Positions 32,642 to 39,926 of a stretch of 64,000 bases of DNA are shown here, piece after piece. The notes below the pieces were generated by a model. That model saw only the letters and a program-made list of their open reading frames with translations. It was not told the DNA's origin and searched no databases. A program made the position numbers and the translations under genes. Position 1 is the first letter of the stretch, and the number at the start of each line of letters is the position of its first letter. This stretch comes from Acidicapsa dinghuensis (lineage in GTDB: Bacteria; Acidobacteriota; Terriglobia; Terriglobales; Acidobacteriaceae): the NCBI RefSeq assembly GCF_025685685.1, contig NZ_JAGSYH010000002.1, positions 854,768 to 918,767 on the forward strand, given 5' to 3'.

Positions 32642-33958
32642 TTACGAATGCAGAGTTTCCAGCATATCCGCAAAGCCCGGCAAAATCATCGTCTGATCTC
32701 GATCCGGTCCTGTGGATACCATGCCGATCTTCGCGCCGCTCTCCCGCTCCTGAAAGCGCAGATACTCCTGCGCCGTTTGTGGAAGCTCGTCAAATTCCTT
32801 GATCCCCTCAGTGGATTGCTGCCAGCCCTTGAGCGTCGTATACCGCGGCTTGATCGACTCCAGGCCCTGCACGTCCGCCGGAATGATGTCTGTAAATTTG
32901 CCGTCGATCTCATACCCGATGCACACCGGAATTTCGGCCAGTCCATCCAGCACGTCCATCTTCGTCACCACCAGCCACTCCGTGCCGTTGATCTGGTTCG
33001 AATACCGCAGCAGCGGAATATCCAGCCATCCACACCGCCGCGGACGCCCTGTCACCGCACCAAATTCATTCCCGCGCGCACGCAGAATATCAGCAGAGCT
33101 GTCATGAATCTCAGTTGGGAACGGGCCTTCGCCGACGCGCGTCACATACGCCTTCGTCACGCCGATCACCGTGCCGATCTGCGTCGGACCAACACCAGTT
33201 CCGGTCGCAGCCCCGCCAGCGGTAGCGGACGAAGACGTCACAAACGGATACGTCCCATGATCGATATCCAGCATTGTGCCCTGCGCACCCTCGAACATGA
33301 CGCTGCCGCCCTTGGCAATCACGCCGTACAGCAGATTCGCCGTATCGGTCACAAACGGTCTAACCTGCTCGGCTGCCGCAGCGTATTCGTCATACATCTT
33401 TGAGGGGTCGATCGGCTCACTGCCGAAGAGCGCCTTGGCAATGGCATTCTTCTCCTGGCACGCGTTCTCAATATGAGCCTTCAGAATTTTCGGATTCAGC
33501 AGATCCACAACACGCAGACCGTTGCGCGCCATCTTGTCTTCATAGGCCGGACCGATGCCGCGGCTCGTCGTCCCGATCTTCTGCCGCCCCGGAGCGCTCT
33601 CAGCCGCCAGCTCAATCATGCGGTGATAGGGCAAAATCACCTGCGCGCGGTTCGACACCCAAAGGTGCCCATCCACCTGCAAGCCCAGCTCGCGCAACTT
33701 AGCCACTTCCTTCAGAAAAGCAATCGGGTCCAGCACCACCCCGTTGCCGATCACGCCCATGCAGCCGGGCCGCAGCACACCACAGGGAATCAACTGCAAC
33801 ACAAACTTCTGCCCGCTGATGATGACCGTGTGTCCGGCATTGTGCCCGCCGGCATACCGCGCCACAGCGGAAAACTGACCGCTGAGCACATCCACAATCT
33901 TGCCTTTGCCTTCGTCGCCCCACTGAGCGCCGAGCACTACCGCTGTCTTTGCATGCAT
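32642..33958 (-). CDS. purA: adenylosuccinate synthetase
   Basis: 438 residues, the normal length. Joins IMP and aspartate using GTP in AMP synthesis. The GTP loop GDEGKGK (about 14-20), GGHNAGHT, TTSRGIGPAYEDK, GAQGTMLDIDHGTYP and the GRPRRCGWLD block are all present. ATG 33958 gives the family N terminus (VLGAQWGDEGKGK); the frame is open to 34396 but the extra part lies under the divergent ArsR gene. Cytoplasmic. Its start faces the ArsR gene with about 255 bases between. Confidence 0.97.
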   Translation of the reverse strand: MHAKTAVVLGAQWGDEGKGKIVDVLSGQFSAVARYAGGHNAGHTVIISGQKFVLQLIPCGVLRPGCMGVIGNGVVLDPIAFLKEVAKLRELGLQVDGHLWVSNRAQVILPYHRMIELAAESAPGRQKIGTTSRGIGPAYEDKMARNGLRVVDLLNPKILKAHIENACQEKNAIAKALFGSEPIDPSKMYDEYAAAAEQVRPFVTDTANLLYGVIAKGGSVMFEGAQGTMLDIDHGTYPFVTSSSATAGGAATGTGVGPTQIGTVIGVTKAYVTRVGEGPFPTEIHDSSADILRARGNEFGAVTGRPRRCGWLDIPLLRYSNQINGTEWLVVTKMDVLDGLAEIPVCIGYEIDGKFTDIIPADVQGLESIKPRYTTLKGWQQSTEGIKEFDELPQTAQEYLRFQERESGAKIGMVSTGPDRDQTMILPGFADMLETLHS

Positions 33959-34181
33959 GAATGTCGTTGTCCTGAACTTGAGGGGCTGATCTCTGAGTTG
34001 ACCCGCAGATCTCCGGTACGCAGCTAATTTACCTACAAATGACTGGAAAACTGCCTGACACTCAGCAAGCCACGGACTCACCGGTCCGAGCCCGCGCCAC
34101 CTCACATGATATACCGCCCGCACTTCTCGCTGGCTTCTTGATACAGCTTCGTAGAAATCGAAAAGACAGTCAGTGAAGTTG

Positions 34182-34209
34182 CAACATATAAGTACTTGCT
34201 TATATATTG
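34182..34209 (+). promoter_or_regulatory. palindromic operator of the ArsR-type gene
   Basis: ATATAAG and CTTATAT (34186-34192, 34199-34205) are perfect inverted repeats six bases apart; with one mismatch the arms extend to eleven bases (CAACATATAAG/CTTATATATTG). The site ends five bases before the ATG, the usual place for autoregulation by a winged-helix repressor of this family. Confidence 0.75.
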
Positions 34210-34214
34210 TGGCC

Positions 34215-34559
34215 ATGCACCAACCTGCCGAACTTTTCCGAGCGCTCGCTGACCCTACCAGGCTTGCGGTTTTTGAATCTCTCGCGGCAGCCGAGCTTAG
34301 CGTCTCAGAGCTAACGGCAAAGTTCGACGTCTCGCAACCTGCGATCTCACAACATCTTGCAGCTCTTCGCTCCAGTGGTCTTGTGCGCCCGCGCAAGGCG
34401 GGCCGCCAAATTTTCTATAGTGCCGATCCCGCCGGCATGCAACCAATTTTCAGTTGGATCGCTCACTACCAGGCCTTCTGGACTGAGAAGCTGCCGCACC
34501 TCGAAGCTCTGCTCAAGCAATTACCGGAAGCACCGCCCTCCCAAGGAGAGGATCTATGA
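34215..34559 (+). CDS. ArsR-family winged-helix transcriptional regulator
   Basis: 114 residues. FRALADPTRLAVFESL and the recognition helix VSQPAISQHLAALRSSGLV are typical, followed by the GRQIFYS wing. No cysteine metal site (CxC) is present, so it is of the non-metal SRPBCC-linked subtype. ATG 34215 lies right after a palindromic operator. Its stop overlaps the SRPBCC gene start by ATGA; this ArsR plus SRPBCC pair is a frequent toxin-free stress pair whose ligand is unknown. Confidence 0.9.
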   Translation: MHQPAELFRALADPTRLAVFESLAAAELSVSELTAKFDVSQPAISQHLAALRSSGLVRPRKAGRQIFYSADPAGMQPIFSWIAHYQAFWTEKLPHLEALLKQLPEAPPSQGEDL

Positions 34560-35023
34560 CCGAAACCACCTCAACTTCCGCCGTCAATGAAAAGCAATCC
34601 ATCATTGTTGATTATGTTCTCGCCGAGCCACAGGCAAAGGTCTGGCAAGCTCTGACCGATCCGGAGCTTCTCGCTCGCTGGCTTATGCCTAACAACATTT
34701 GCGCCGAGGTCGGCCATCGATTCACTTTCACAGCTCAGCCTGTACCCGGCTGGGATGGAATCGTCCACTGTCAGGTGGTCGAGGTTGTGCCCGAACAGCG
34801 TCTTGTCTATACCTGGCAGGGCGGCTCGAAAAAGCTCGACGGCTACGGCCATGAAATCGACACAATTGTCACCTGGACTGTCACCCCCGATCCCTCTGGA
34901 GGTACCCGGTTGCATCTGGAACATTCCGGCTTCGATCCGAACAGCTTCGCATTCAAAGTCATGGGACAGGGCTGGCGCGGCAAAATTGCCGAGCGCATCA
35001 ATCAGATTCTTGCGGCAGCTTGA
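34556..35023 (+). CDS. SRPBCC (AHSA1-type) ligand-binding protein
   Basis: 155 residues. The START-like fold of the AHSA1 group is shown by AEPQAKVWQALTDPELLARWL, EVGHRFTFTAQP, VVEVVPEQRLVYTW, and GGTRLHLEHSGF, with a C-terminal helix (GWRGKIAERINQIL). These proteins bind hydrophobic ligands; bacterial members are mostly of unknown role. It is coupled to the ArsR gene by overlap and so is probably repressed by it. Confidence 0.88.
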   Translation: MTETTSTSAVNEKQSIIVDYVLAEPQAKVWQALTDPELLARWLMPNNICAEVGHRFTFTAQPVPGWDGIVHCQVVEVVPEQRLVYTWQGGSKKLDGYGHEIDTIVTWTVTPDPSGGTRLHLEHSGFDPNSFAFKVMGQGWRGKIAERINQILAAA

Positions 35024-35057
35024 ACCGCTACATGCTCCGGACACATCAATAGTGAGG

Positions 35058-35073
35058 GTGGGCATCTGCCCAC
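35058..35073. repeat. short perfect palindrome between SRPBCC and MutM genes
   Basis: GTGGGCA-TC-TGCCCAC. The arms are seven bases with a two-base centre. It may be one copy of a dispersed intergenic palindrome or a weak terminator; no T-run follows. Confidence 0.45.
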
Positions 35074-35102
35074 TCAATTCACAGGCAACTCAAGATAAAG
35101 CT

Positions 35103-35939
35103 ATGCCCGAACTACCTGAGGTAGAAACTATCGCTCGAGGCGTCCACGAGCGTCTGCGCGGCGACCAGATCCTGGAAGCCTGGTTTGGCTCGCATAAAGA
35201 GCCATTCAAGAATTCGCCTGGACGGCAGGCGGCAGGCCTCGAAGGCCGCACGATCCTTAGCGTTCACCGCACCGGCAAGCATATAGTCGTCGAACTCGGA
35301 AAATCCGGCGCAGGTAATCTGAACGAGCCCACAGCACAGTGGATCGTCCACCTGGGCATGACTGGACGCCTGCTCGTTACAACGCCAGACGCCGAAGTTG
35401 CCCCGCATACCCACGCCCGCCTGCGTCTCAAGAGCGGCCGTGAGCTCCGCTTCGTCGATCCGCGCCGCTTCGGCCGTCTTGAATTTCGCGAATTGTCCAG
35501 CGATGCAGCATTCACCGGTCCCGGCAAGGAACCAACCACCATTACTCCCGACGACTTCGCAAAGCTCTTCAGAGGACGCCGCCTTGCCATCAAAGCTGCC
35601 CTGCTCAACCAGACCATCCTGCACGGCGTAGGCAATATCTATGCCGATGAAAGCCTCTTCCGCGCCGGTATCCGCCCGAAACGCATGGCTGGCCGCCTTA
35701 AGCGGGATGAGTTGCTCCGGCTGCATGCGGCCATTCAAGAGGTTCTCGCCCACGCCATCCAGCTCGGCGGTTCCTCGGTTTCCGATTATGTCGATGCAAA
35801 CGGCGTGCGAGGCTTTTTTCAGCTCGAACACCGCGTCTATCTCCGCACAGGCCAGCCCTGCTTAGTTTGCGGAACTCCGATTCGGCGCATCCTCCTCGCT
35901 GGCCGCGGCACGCATTACTGCCCTACTTGCCAGCGTTAG
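35103..35939 (+). CDS. mutM: formamidopyrimidine-DNA glycosylase
   Basis: 278 residues. Removes oxidised purines such as 8-oxoguanine and nicks the abasic site. The mature N terminus PELPEVETI carries the catalytic Pro and Glu3; HLGMTGRLL, FVDPRRFGR and GVGNIYADESLF (helix-two-turn-helix) follow. The C-terminal zinc finger has CLVCGTPI and HYCPTCQR. The ATG at 35103 is fixed by the obligatory Met-Pro-Glu start. Confidence 0.96.
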   Translation: MPELPEVETIARGVHERLRGDQILEAWFGSHKEPFKNSPGRQAAGLEGRTILSVHRTGKHIVVELGKSGAGNLNEPTAQWIVHLGMTGRLLVTTPDAEVAPHTHARLRLKSGRELRFVDPRRFGRLEFRELSSDAAFTGPGKEPTTITPDDFAKLFRGRRLAIKAALLNQTILHGVGNIYADESLFRAGIRPKRMAGRLKRDELLRLHAAIQEVLAHAIQLGGSSVSDYVDANGVRGFFQLEHRVYLRTGQPCLVCGTPIRRILLAGRGTHYCPTCQR

Positions 35940-36113
35940 CTACGCTCGATGCGCAGCCCTGTTTCCGGGTTGCCCGTATCAAAAACCGTAGTACCCAAAA
36001 TCAAAATCTTCTATTTTTAATAGATATTGCGCACCTCGTCCACCGTAAGTTGCACAAAACAATGCATCGTCAGAATGGCGCGTCGATTGCTAATAAATAA
36101 GCGCCAGTGATAA

Positions 36114-36321
36114 GCGGCATGCAAAAATGCAAAGCCGCACTCATCGAGGGCTCCAAACTGAGAAGAACGCCAAAATGAGCGTTCCCCACTGGAGCCACTC
36201 AAATCAGCCTGAAGGGTGATCGTTAGAATCACCAACAAAGGCAAAAATCTTGGGAGGCCAGTGCCCAAGATAACCTGAGATTGAATCGCAAGAGCAAACG
36301 CCACCGGAACCGGTGGCGTTT
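36114..36321 (+). ncRNA. candidate structured RNA: five consecutive hairpins ending in a terminator-like stem
   Basis: Five stems follow in 208 bases: (1) GCGGC/GCCGC with inner TGCA/TGCA, 36114-36138; (2) GGCTCCA/TGGAGCC with inner GAACGC/GCGTTC, 36149-36196; (3) GGTGAT/ATCACC, 36215-36233; (4) TCTTGGG/CCCAAGA, 36248-36270; (5) AAACGCCACCGG/CCGGTGGCGTTT with an AA loop, 36296-36321, followed by CTGCTTTTG. Unpaired links are A-rich. The last stem favours transcription on the plus strand, away from MutM. No tmRNA, RNase P, SRP or 6S signature is seen; GCAAAGCC recalls the c-di-GMP-I riboswitch but the rest does not fit. No protein-coding frame explains it. Confidence 0.6.
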
Positions 36322-37113
36322 CTGCTTTTGAAAAACCGTAAACGCATTCATTCCAATGAGCCTTGTTCTATTTCACAAACAGCTCTCTGCACAAACTCGT
36401 TTTCAGGTTGGAACTCTCCAAGGAAATTTGGCTGTGATTCTTCGTTAGCTACTTGCGCGTTTCTGGCTATTGCTGAAATACTCGAGCGCAGCCGGGGTTT
36501 CGCCAAGGCAGAGAGATCGAGGGTGGCGGCTCCGGTTAGAGTTAGTGGCGTCTACTGCGACCTTGCCAGTTTCCCCGCTTCTATGTACACTCGGAAATGC
36601 CCCATCGCATAGCGATTCGGAGCCTACCTGTGTGACATTGCCGCTGAGTAGAGCTGGATGGCTGCGACCGCGAGAGTGCAATACACGAGAGTACATTGAG
36701 CGAGTTCGGAATAGTGCCGATACATTGCTCAACGGAAACCGGCAATTGGGGAGACTCAGTAGATAGTAGCGTGTGCGCGGTTCCGCTGAAGCTTCGTGAC
36801 GGCTTCCCGGGCTTCCTGAACAGCGACGGACAAGGCAAAAACAATAGTGCGAACAGAAATCTGTAGCCTCGGGAACGCAATAAAGGCGGTCCGAATAGCA
36901 GTTTCCTGATCGATCAAAAAAGATTCCTGCATCGGCTGGTTAAGCCGGTCATCTCTGATCCCAGTTTCCACCCCCGAACCGCAGTCTCTTGCGGTGTGGA
37001 GCCAGACGGAACAGATATGCCAGTACCGGACGCATCTCCAGGGCCGCAGCGCCCCCGCAGGCGAAGCTGCTGAAAGCATTTGAATTGGTGGATAAGCACC
37101 AGGAAGTGCAAGC
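36322..37113. other. long non-coding stretch after the hairpin array
   Basis: About 790 bases with no frame that has a ribosome site, known motif or coding bias; overlapping short frames on both strands look like chance. The last part upstream of 37114 is probably the leader of the pseudo-receiver gene. I see no repeat or RNA gene in it. Confidence 0.5.
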
Positions 37114-38058
37114 ATGACGACAGAACTGACGCAGCCCCCCTCTGAGGCGGGGCAGGCTCAGGCATCCGCGCCTGGGCAGTCGCAGGAGCACCGGCGTCGT
37201 CGCCGGCGCCGCCGCAAAACCAAGTCCAACCCGGCGGCACAGAACCAGCCTCAAAACCAGAACGGTCAGCAGGTTTCCGCTTCTCCAGCGCAACCACCGA
37301 TCCAGCAGAACCAGCCACGGCCACAGCAGCAGGGTGGTCAGCAACAAGGTCAGGGCGCCTCCGGTCGTAAGAAAAAGAAGAAGCACGGAGGAGGCGGTTT
37401 CCAGGGTTCACCTGGCAACAACGCAAACCCCGGCAACTCGATTAACGGCCACGGCGGTGGTAAAAAGAGACAGCAAAAAGGCCCGCGTCAATTCGTCGGC
37501 CCTATGGATCACAGCTATCGCGGTGCAAACGGTAATGTTGCCGATTCACCGCCCAGCACCATCCCCGTACACGGCAACGGCAACATTGGCGGCTACTATA
37601 GTGACCTGCAGAACGTGCGCATCGCAGCGCCCCCAATCGCTGCCGATAAGCCTCCGCGCATCTATTTCTTTGTGGAAGACCTCTTCTTCGTGGCCAAGAT
37701 TCAGGAAGTGAGCCGCAAGCTCGGCGTCAAGGTCGAGTTCGTCAAGGGCGACGGCAAAGATGCGCTCGTGCGCATCACCGACGCTCCTGAGAACGAGCGC
37801 CCTGGACTATTGGTCTTTGACCTGAATAGCAATACGGCGAAGCCGCTGACGTTGATTCCCAAGGTCCGCACCAAGCTTAAGAAGTCGGTTTCGATCATCG
37901 GCTTTCTTTCTCACTTGCAAGGTGATCTGAAGCTCAAGGCCACCGAAGCCGGCTGCGATACCGTCATGCCGCGCTCAGCCTTTTCGCAAAGCCTGCCCAA
38001 CCTCATCATGCGCTACGGCCTTGAAGAGGATGAGGATAACTACCCGCAGCCGGTGTAG
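37114..38058 (+). CDS. Arg/Lys/Gln-rich protein with C-terminal pseudo-receiver domain
   Basis: 314 residues in two parts. Residues 1-150 are disordered and very basic, with HRRRRRRRRK, a Gln/Asn/Pro-rich stretch, RKKKKKHGGGG and GGGKKRQQKGP: the composition of nucleic-acid-binding tails. Residues about 185-305 fit a CheY-like fold (RIYFFVEDLFFVAKI, LLVFDLN, SIIGFLSH, AGCDTVMPRSAF), where LVFDLN holds the place of the phospho-Asp strand, but the double-acid pocket and the KP Lys are missing. It is likely phosphorylation-independent. AGGAAG precedes the ATG and a terminator follows. Function unknown. Confidence 0.75.
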   Translation: MTTELTQPPSEAGQAQASAPGQSQEHRRRRRRRRKTKSNPAAQNQPQNQNGQQVSASPAQPPIQQNQPRPQQQGGQQQGQGASGRKKKKKHGGGGFQGSPGNNANPGNSINGHGGGKKRQQKGPRQFVGPMDHSYRGANGNVADSPPSTIPVHGNGNIGGYYSDLQNVRIAAPPIAADKPPRIYFFVEDLFFVAKIQEVSRKLGVKVEFVKGDGKDALVRITDAPENERPGLLVFDLNSNTAKPLTLIPKVRTKLKKSVSIIGFLSHLQGDLKLKATEAGCDTVMPRSAFSQSLPNLIMRYGLEEDEDNYPQPV

Positions 38059-38079
38059 ATTTAATCGGCCGAACACGTC

Positions 38080-38112
38080 AAAGGCGCTCCATACGGAGCG
38101 CCTTTTGTTTTT
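38080..38112 (+). terminator. rho-independent terminator of the pseudo-receiver gene
   Basis: AAAGGCGCTCC-ATAC-GGAGCGCCTTT, an eleven-base stem, is followed by TGTTTTT on the plus strand; it also lies after the convergent HIT gene. Confidence 0.9.
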
Positions 38113-38130
38113 CTCCGAACGCTCTGTGGG

Positions 38131-38469
38131 CTATCCTGGCGGCCAGTGCATGGGCCGCCCTCCAAGTACATGCAGATGCAGATGATCCACCGTCTGCCCG
38201 CCATCCTCGCCGATATTCACCACCACGCGATAGCCCTTTGCCAATCCCTTCGTGCGTGCAATCTCGGCTGCCACCCAGTGCAGATGCCCAAGCAGCCCGC
38301 GATCATCCGCTGCAGCCTCAGCCAGCGAAACAATATGCTTTCGCGGCACAACCAGCACATGCACCGGCGCCTGCGGATTGATATCCGCAAACGCGTAGCA
38401 CTCGTCGTCTTGATAAACACCAGCCGAGGGAATACTTCCCTCGACAATCTTGCAGAACAGGCAGCTCAT
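38131..38469 (-). CDS. HIT family (HINT-like) nucleotide-binding protein
   Basis: 112 residues. Opens with SCLFCKIVEG, holds APVHVLVVPRKHI, and closes with HLHLHVLGGRPM, the histidine triad. HINT-type enzymes hydrolyse adenosine phosphoramidates and bind AMP. ATG 38469 is preferred over the frame start 38496 because the family begins at MSCLFC. The stop at 38131 lies just before the terminator shared with the pseudo-receiver gene. It follows the M48 protease on the same strand by 27 bases. Confidence 0.93.
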   Translation of the reverse strand: MSCLFCKIVEGSIPSAGVYQDDECYAFADINPQAPVHVLVVPRKHIVSLAEAAADDRGLLGHLHWVAAEIARTKGLAKGYRVVVNIGEDGGQTVDHLHLHVLGGRPMHWPPG

Positions 38470-38496
38470 AACCCCACCAGTGTAATGCTCCCGCAC

Positions 38497-39909
38497 CTAC
38501 CTCTTGAAGAACTGCGACCGTCGACCCTCAACCCACGGATCATAGTGCTCGGCAAACCGCGCCCGGCTCTGAATCGAAGGATGGTCGTAAGTCCACCACA
38601 CCACAAATGCATTCGGCTGTTGATCATCCAGATACGCCTCGCCCAGCCGCTGAAACGAAGCCACAGCAGTCTTCTGCGGATCAGCTACAAGGCCGTGAAT
38701 CGCCTCCTGCCCATATACATCTGCCTCATGCTCAAAGTGCCGGCTGATGCCGTTCTCTATCGGCTCCGCGATCACCTGCACCAGCGAGATCGCCAGCACC
38801 AGCACTACCAGCCCCGGCGGGCTCGTCAAGCTTTGCATCTGCCATAACGCGCCGAACTGCCGCTGCAACCTGCGCGCCAGCCAGGCCACAATCCAGAAGA
38901 AGAAAAATCCGCCCACCGAAGCCAGCGCAAGACCTTTTGGAATATGCAGCAGCGCATAGTGTCCCGTCTCATGCGCAAAGGTGAAAACAATCTCGTCCAC
39001 AGGCATCCGGTCTGCTGTCGTGTCCCACACCACAATGCGCTTCGATGCCCCGATCCCTGTCACATACGCATTCAGCCCGTTGCTTTTCGCGCTGGCTTGC
39101 ATGAGGAACATCCGCTCCGGAGGGATATTCGTTCCCGTCCGCGCGACTACTTTCTCCAGCTGCTTCACCAGCTCCGGATGCGTCGCCGCCAGCGGCTCGA
39201 AGTGATTGAACATCGGCTCCACAATTTCCGGCAGCAGAAATGTGCCCAATACCATCAGCGGCACAAAGGCCACACCAAACCAGACCCAGAAACGCCGCGG
39301 CGACCACCTCACCAGCCAGGCCGCAAGCAGCAACAACGGCGTTTCGATCGCTACCGCCAGCGCGAGGCTTTTCGCCATATCCAACAACCATGCGCCCCAC
39401 GGCTCGACACTGATGCCATAACGCAACGTAAAGAAGTGGCCCACAGCTCCAATCGGCGCCTCAACCACGACAAAGATCCCCGCAGCCAGCATCGCGGCAA
39501 AGATTGTCGTCTGCAGCCACCAGCGCCTGCTCCGCCGCTCAGCCCATCTCCCCAGCTTCCCGGTTACGCCCGATGCCAGCAAAATCACCAGAAACACCGG
39601 CTGCCACAGCTCATCCCCAAAATGCAGCCCAGTGAAAACCCGTCCCAGTAGCTTGGCTTTCTGAAACTCATCCGGAGGCAGTTTGTAAGGCTCGTCCATC
39701 GAAGACGGCAAAGCCACTCGCGCTCCAGCCGCTCCAGCTCCGCTCTGTGCCACTGCCCGCTGCCAAGTAAAAAACACACCCAGCAACAGAACCGCAAAGA
39801 AAGCCTTTTCGGGGCGGACGCTACGAATCGTAGGCAGCGAAAGCTTCAATCCCTCGCCGATTGCGTCAAACTTCTGCGACAATAGCCGAAAGAAACGGTT
39901 CAAGCGCAC
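38497..39909 (-). CDS. M48 family (Ste24-like) membrane protease
   Basis: About 470 residues. The zinc motif HETGH lies in FTFAHETGHYALLH and the third ligand Glu in FEHEADVYGQEA. Five or more membrane segments surround it (near the N terminus, about 95-115, 130-150, 180-205, 215-240, and two after the zinc site). The NAYVTGIGASKRIVVWDTT block is shared with CAAX prenyl proteases of the Ste24/HtpX type, which degrade or process membrane proteins. The start is taken as GTG 39909 because GGAG lies a few bases upstream; longer frames overlap the divergent TldD gene. Confidence 0.87.
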   Translation of the reverse strand: MRLNRFFRLLSQKFDAIGEGLKLSLPTIRSVRPEKAFFAVLLLGVFFTWQRAVAQSGAGAAGARVALPSSMDEPYKLPPDEFQKAKLLGRVFTGLHFGDELWQPVFLVILLASGVTGKLGRWAERRSRRWWLQTTIFAAMLAAGIFVVVEAPIGAVGHFFTLRYGISVEPWGAWLLDMAKSLALAVAIETPLLLLAAWLVRWSPRRFWVWFGVAFVPLMVLGTFLLPEIVEPMFNHFEPLAATHPELVKQLEKVVARTGTNIPPERMFLMQASAKSNGLNAYVTGIGASKRIVVWDTTADRMPVDEIVFTFAHETGHYALLHIPKGLALASVGGFFFFWIVAWLARRLQRQFGALWQMQSLTSPPGLVVLVLAISLVQVIAEPIENGISRHFEHEADVYGQEAIHGLVADPQKTAVASFQRLGEAYLDDQQPNAFVVWWTYDHPSIQSRARFAEHYDPWVEGRRSQFFKR

Positions 39910-39926
39910 CCTTTCTCCAGTACACC

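Noticed and set aside
36114..36198. c-di-GMP-I riboswitch
   Set aside because: GCAAAGCC is shared, but the GGGCAAACC part, the GAAA tetraloop and the receptor strand are missing, and no gene follows directly.
36017..36304. Minus-strand frame of 95 codons in the mutM downstream gap
   Set aside because: It runs through the hairpins that form the RNA candidate, has no ribosome site and no recognisable domain.
36313..37115. Several 95-170 codon frames before the pseudo-receiver gene
   Set aside because: They overlap on both strands, no motif is recognised and one is antisense to the low-complexity start of the real gene.
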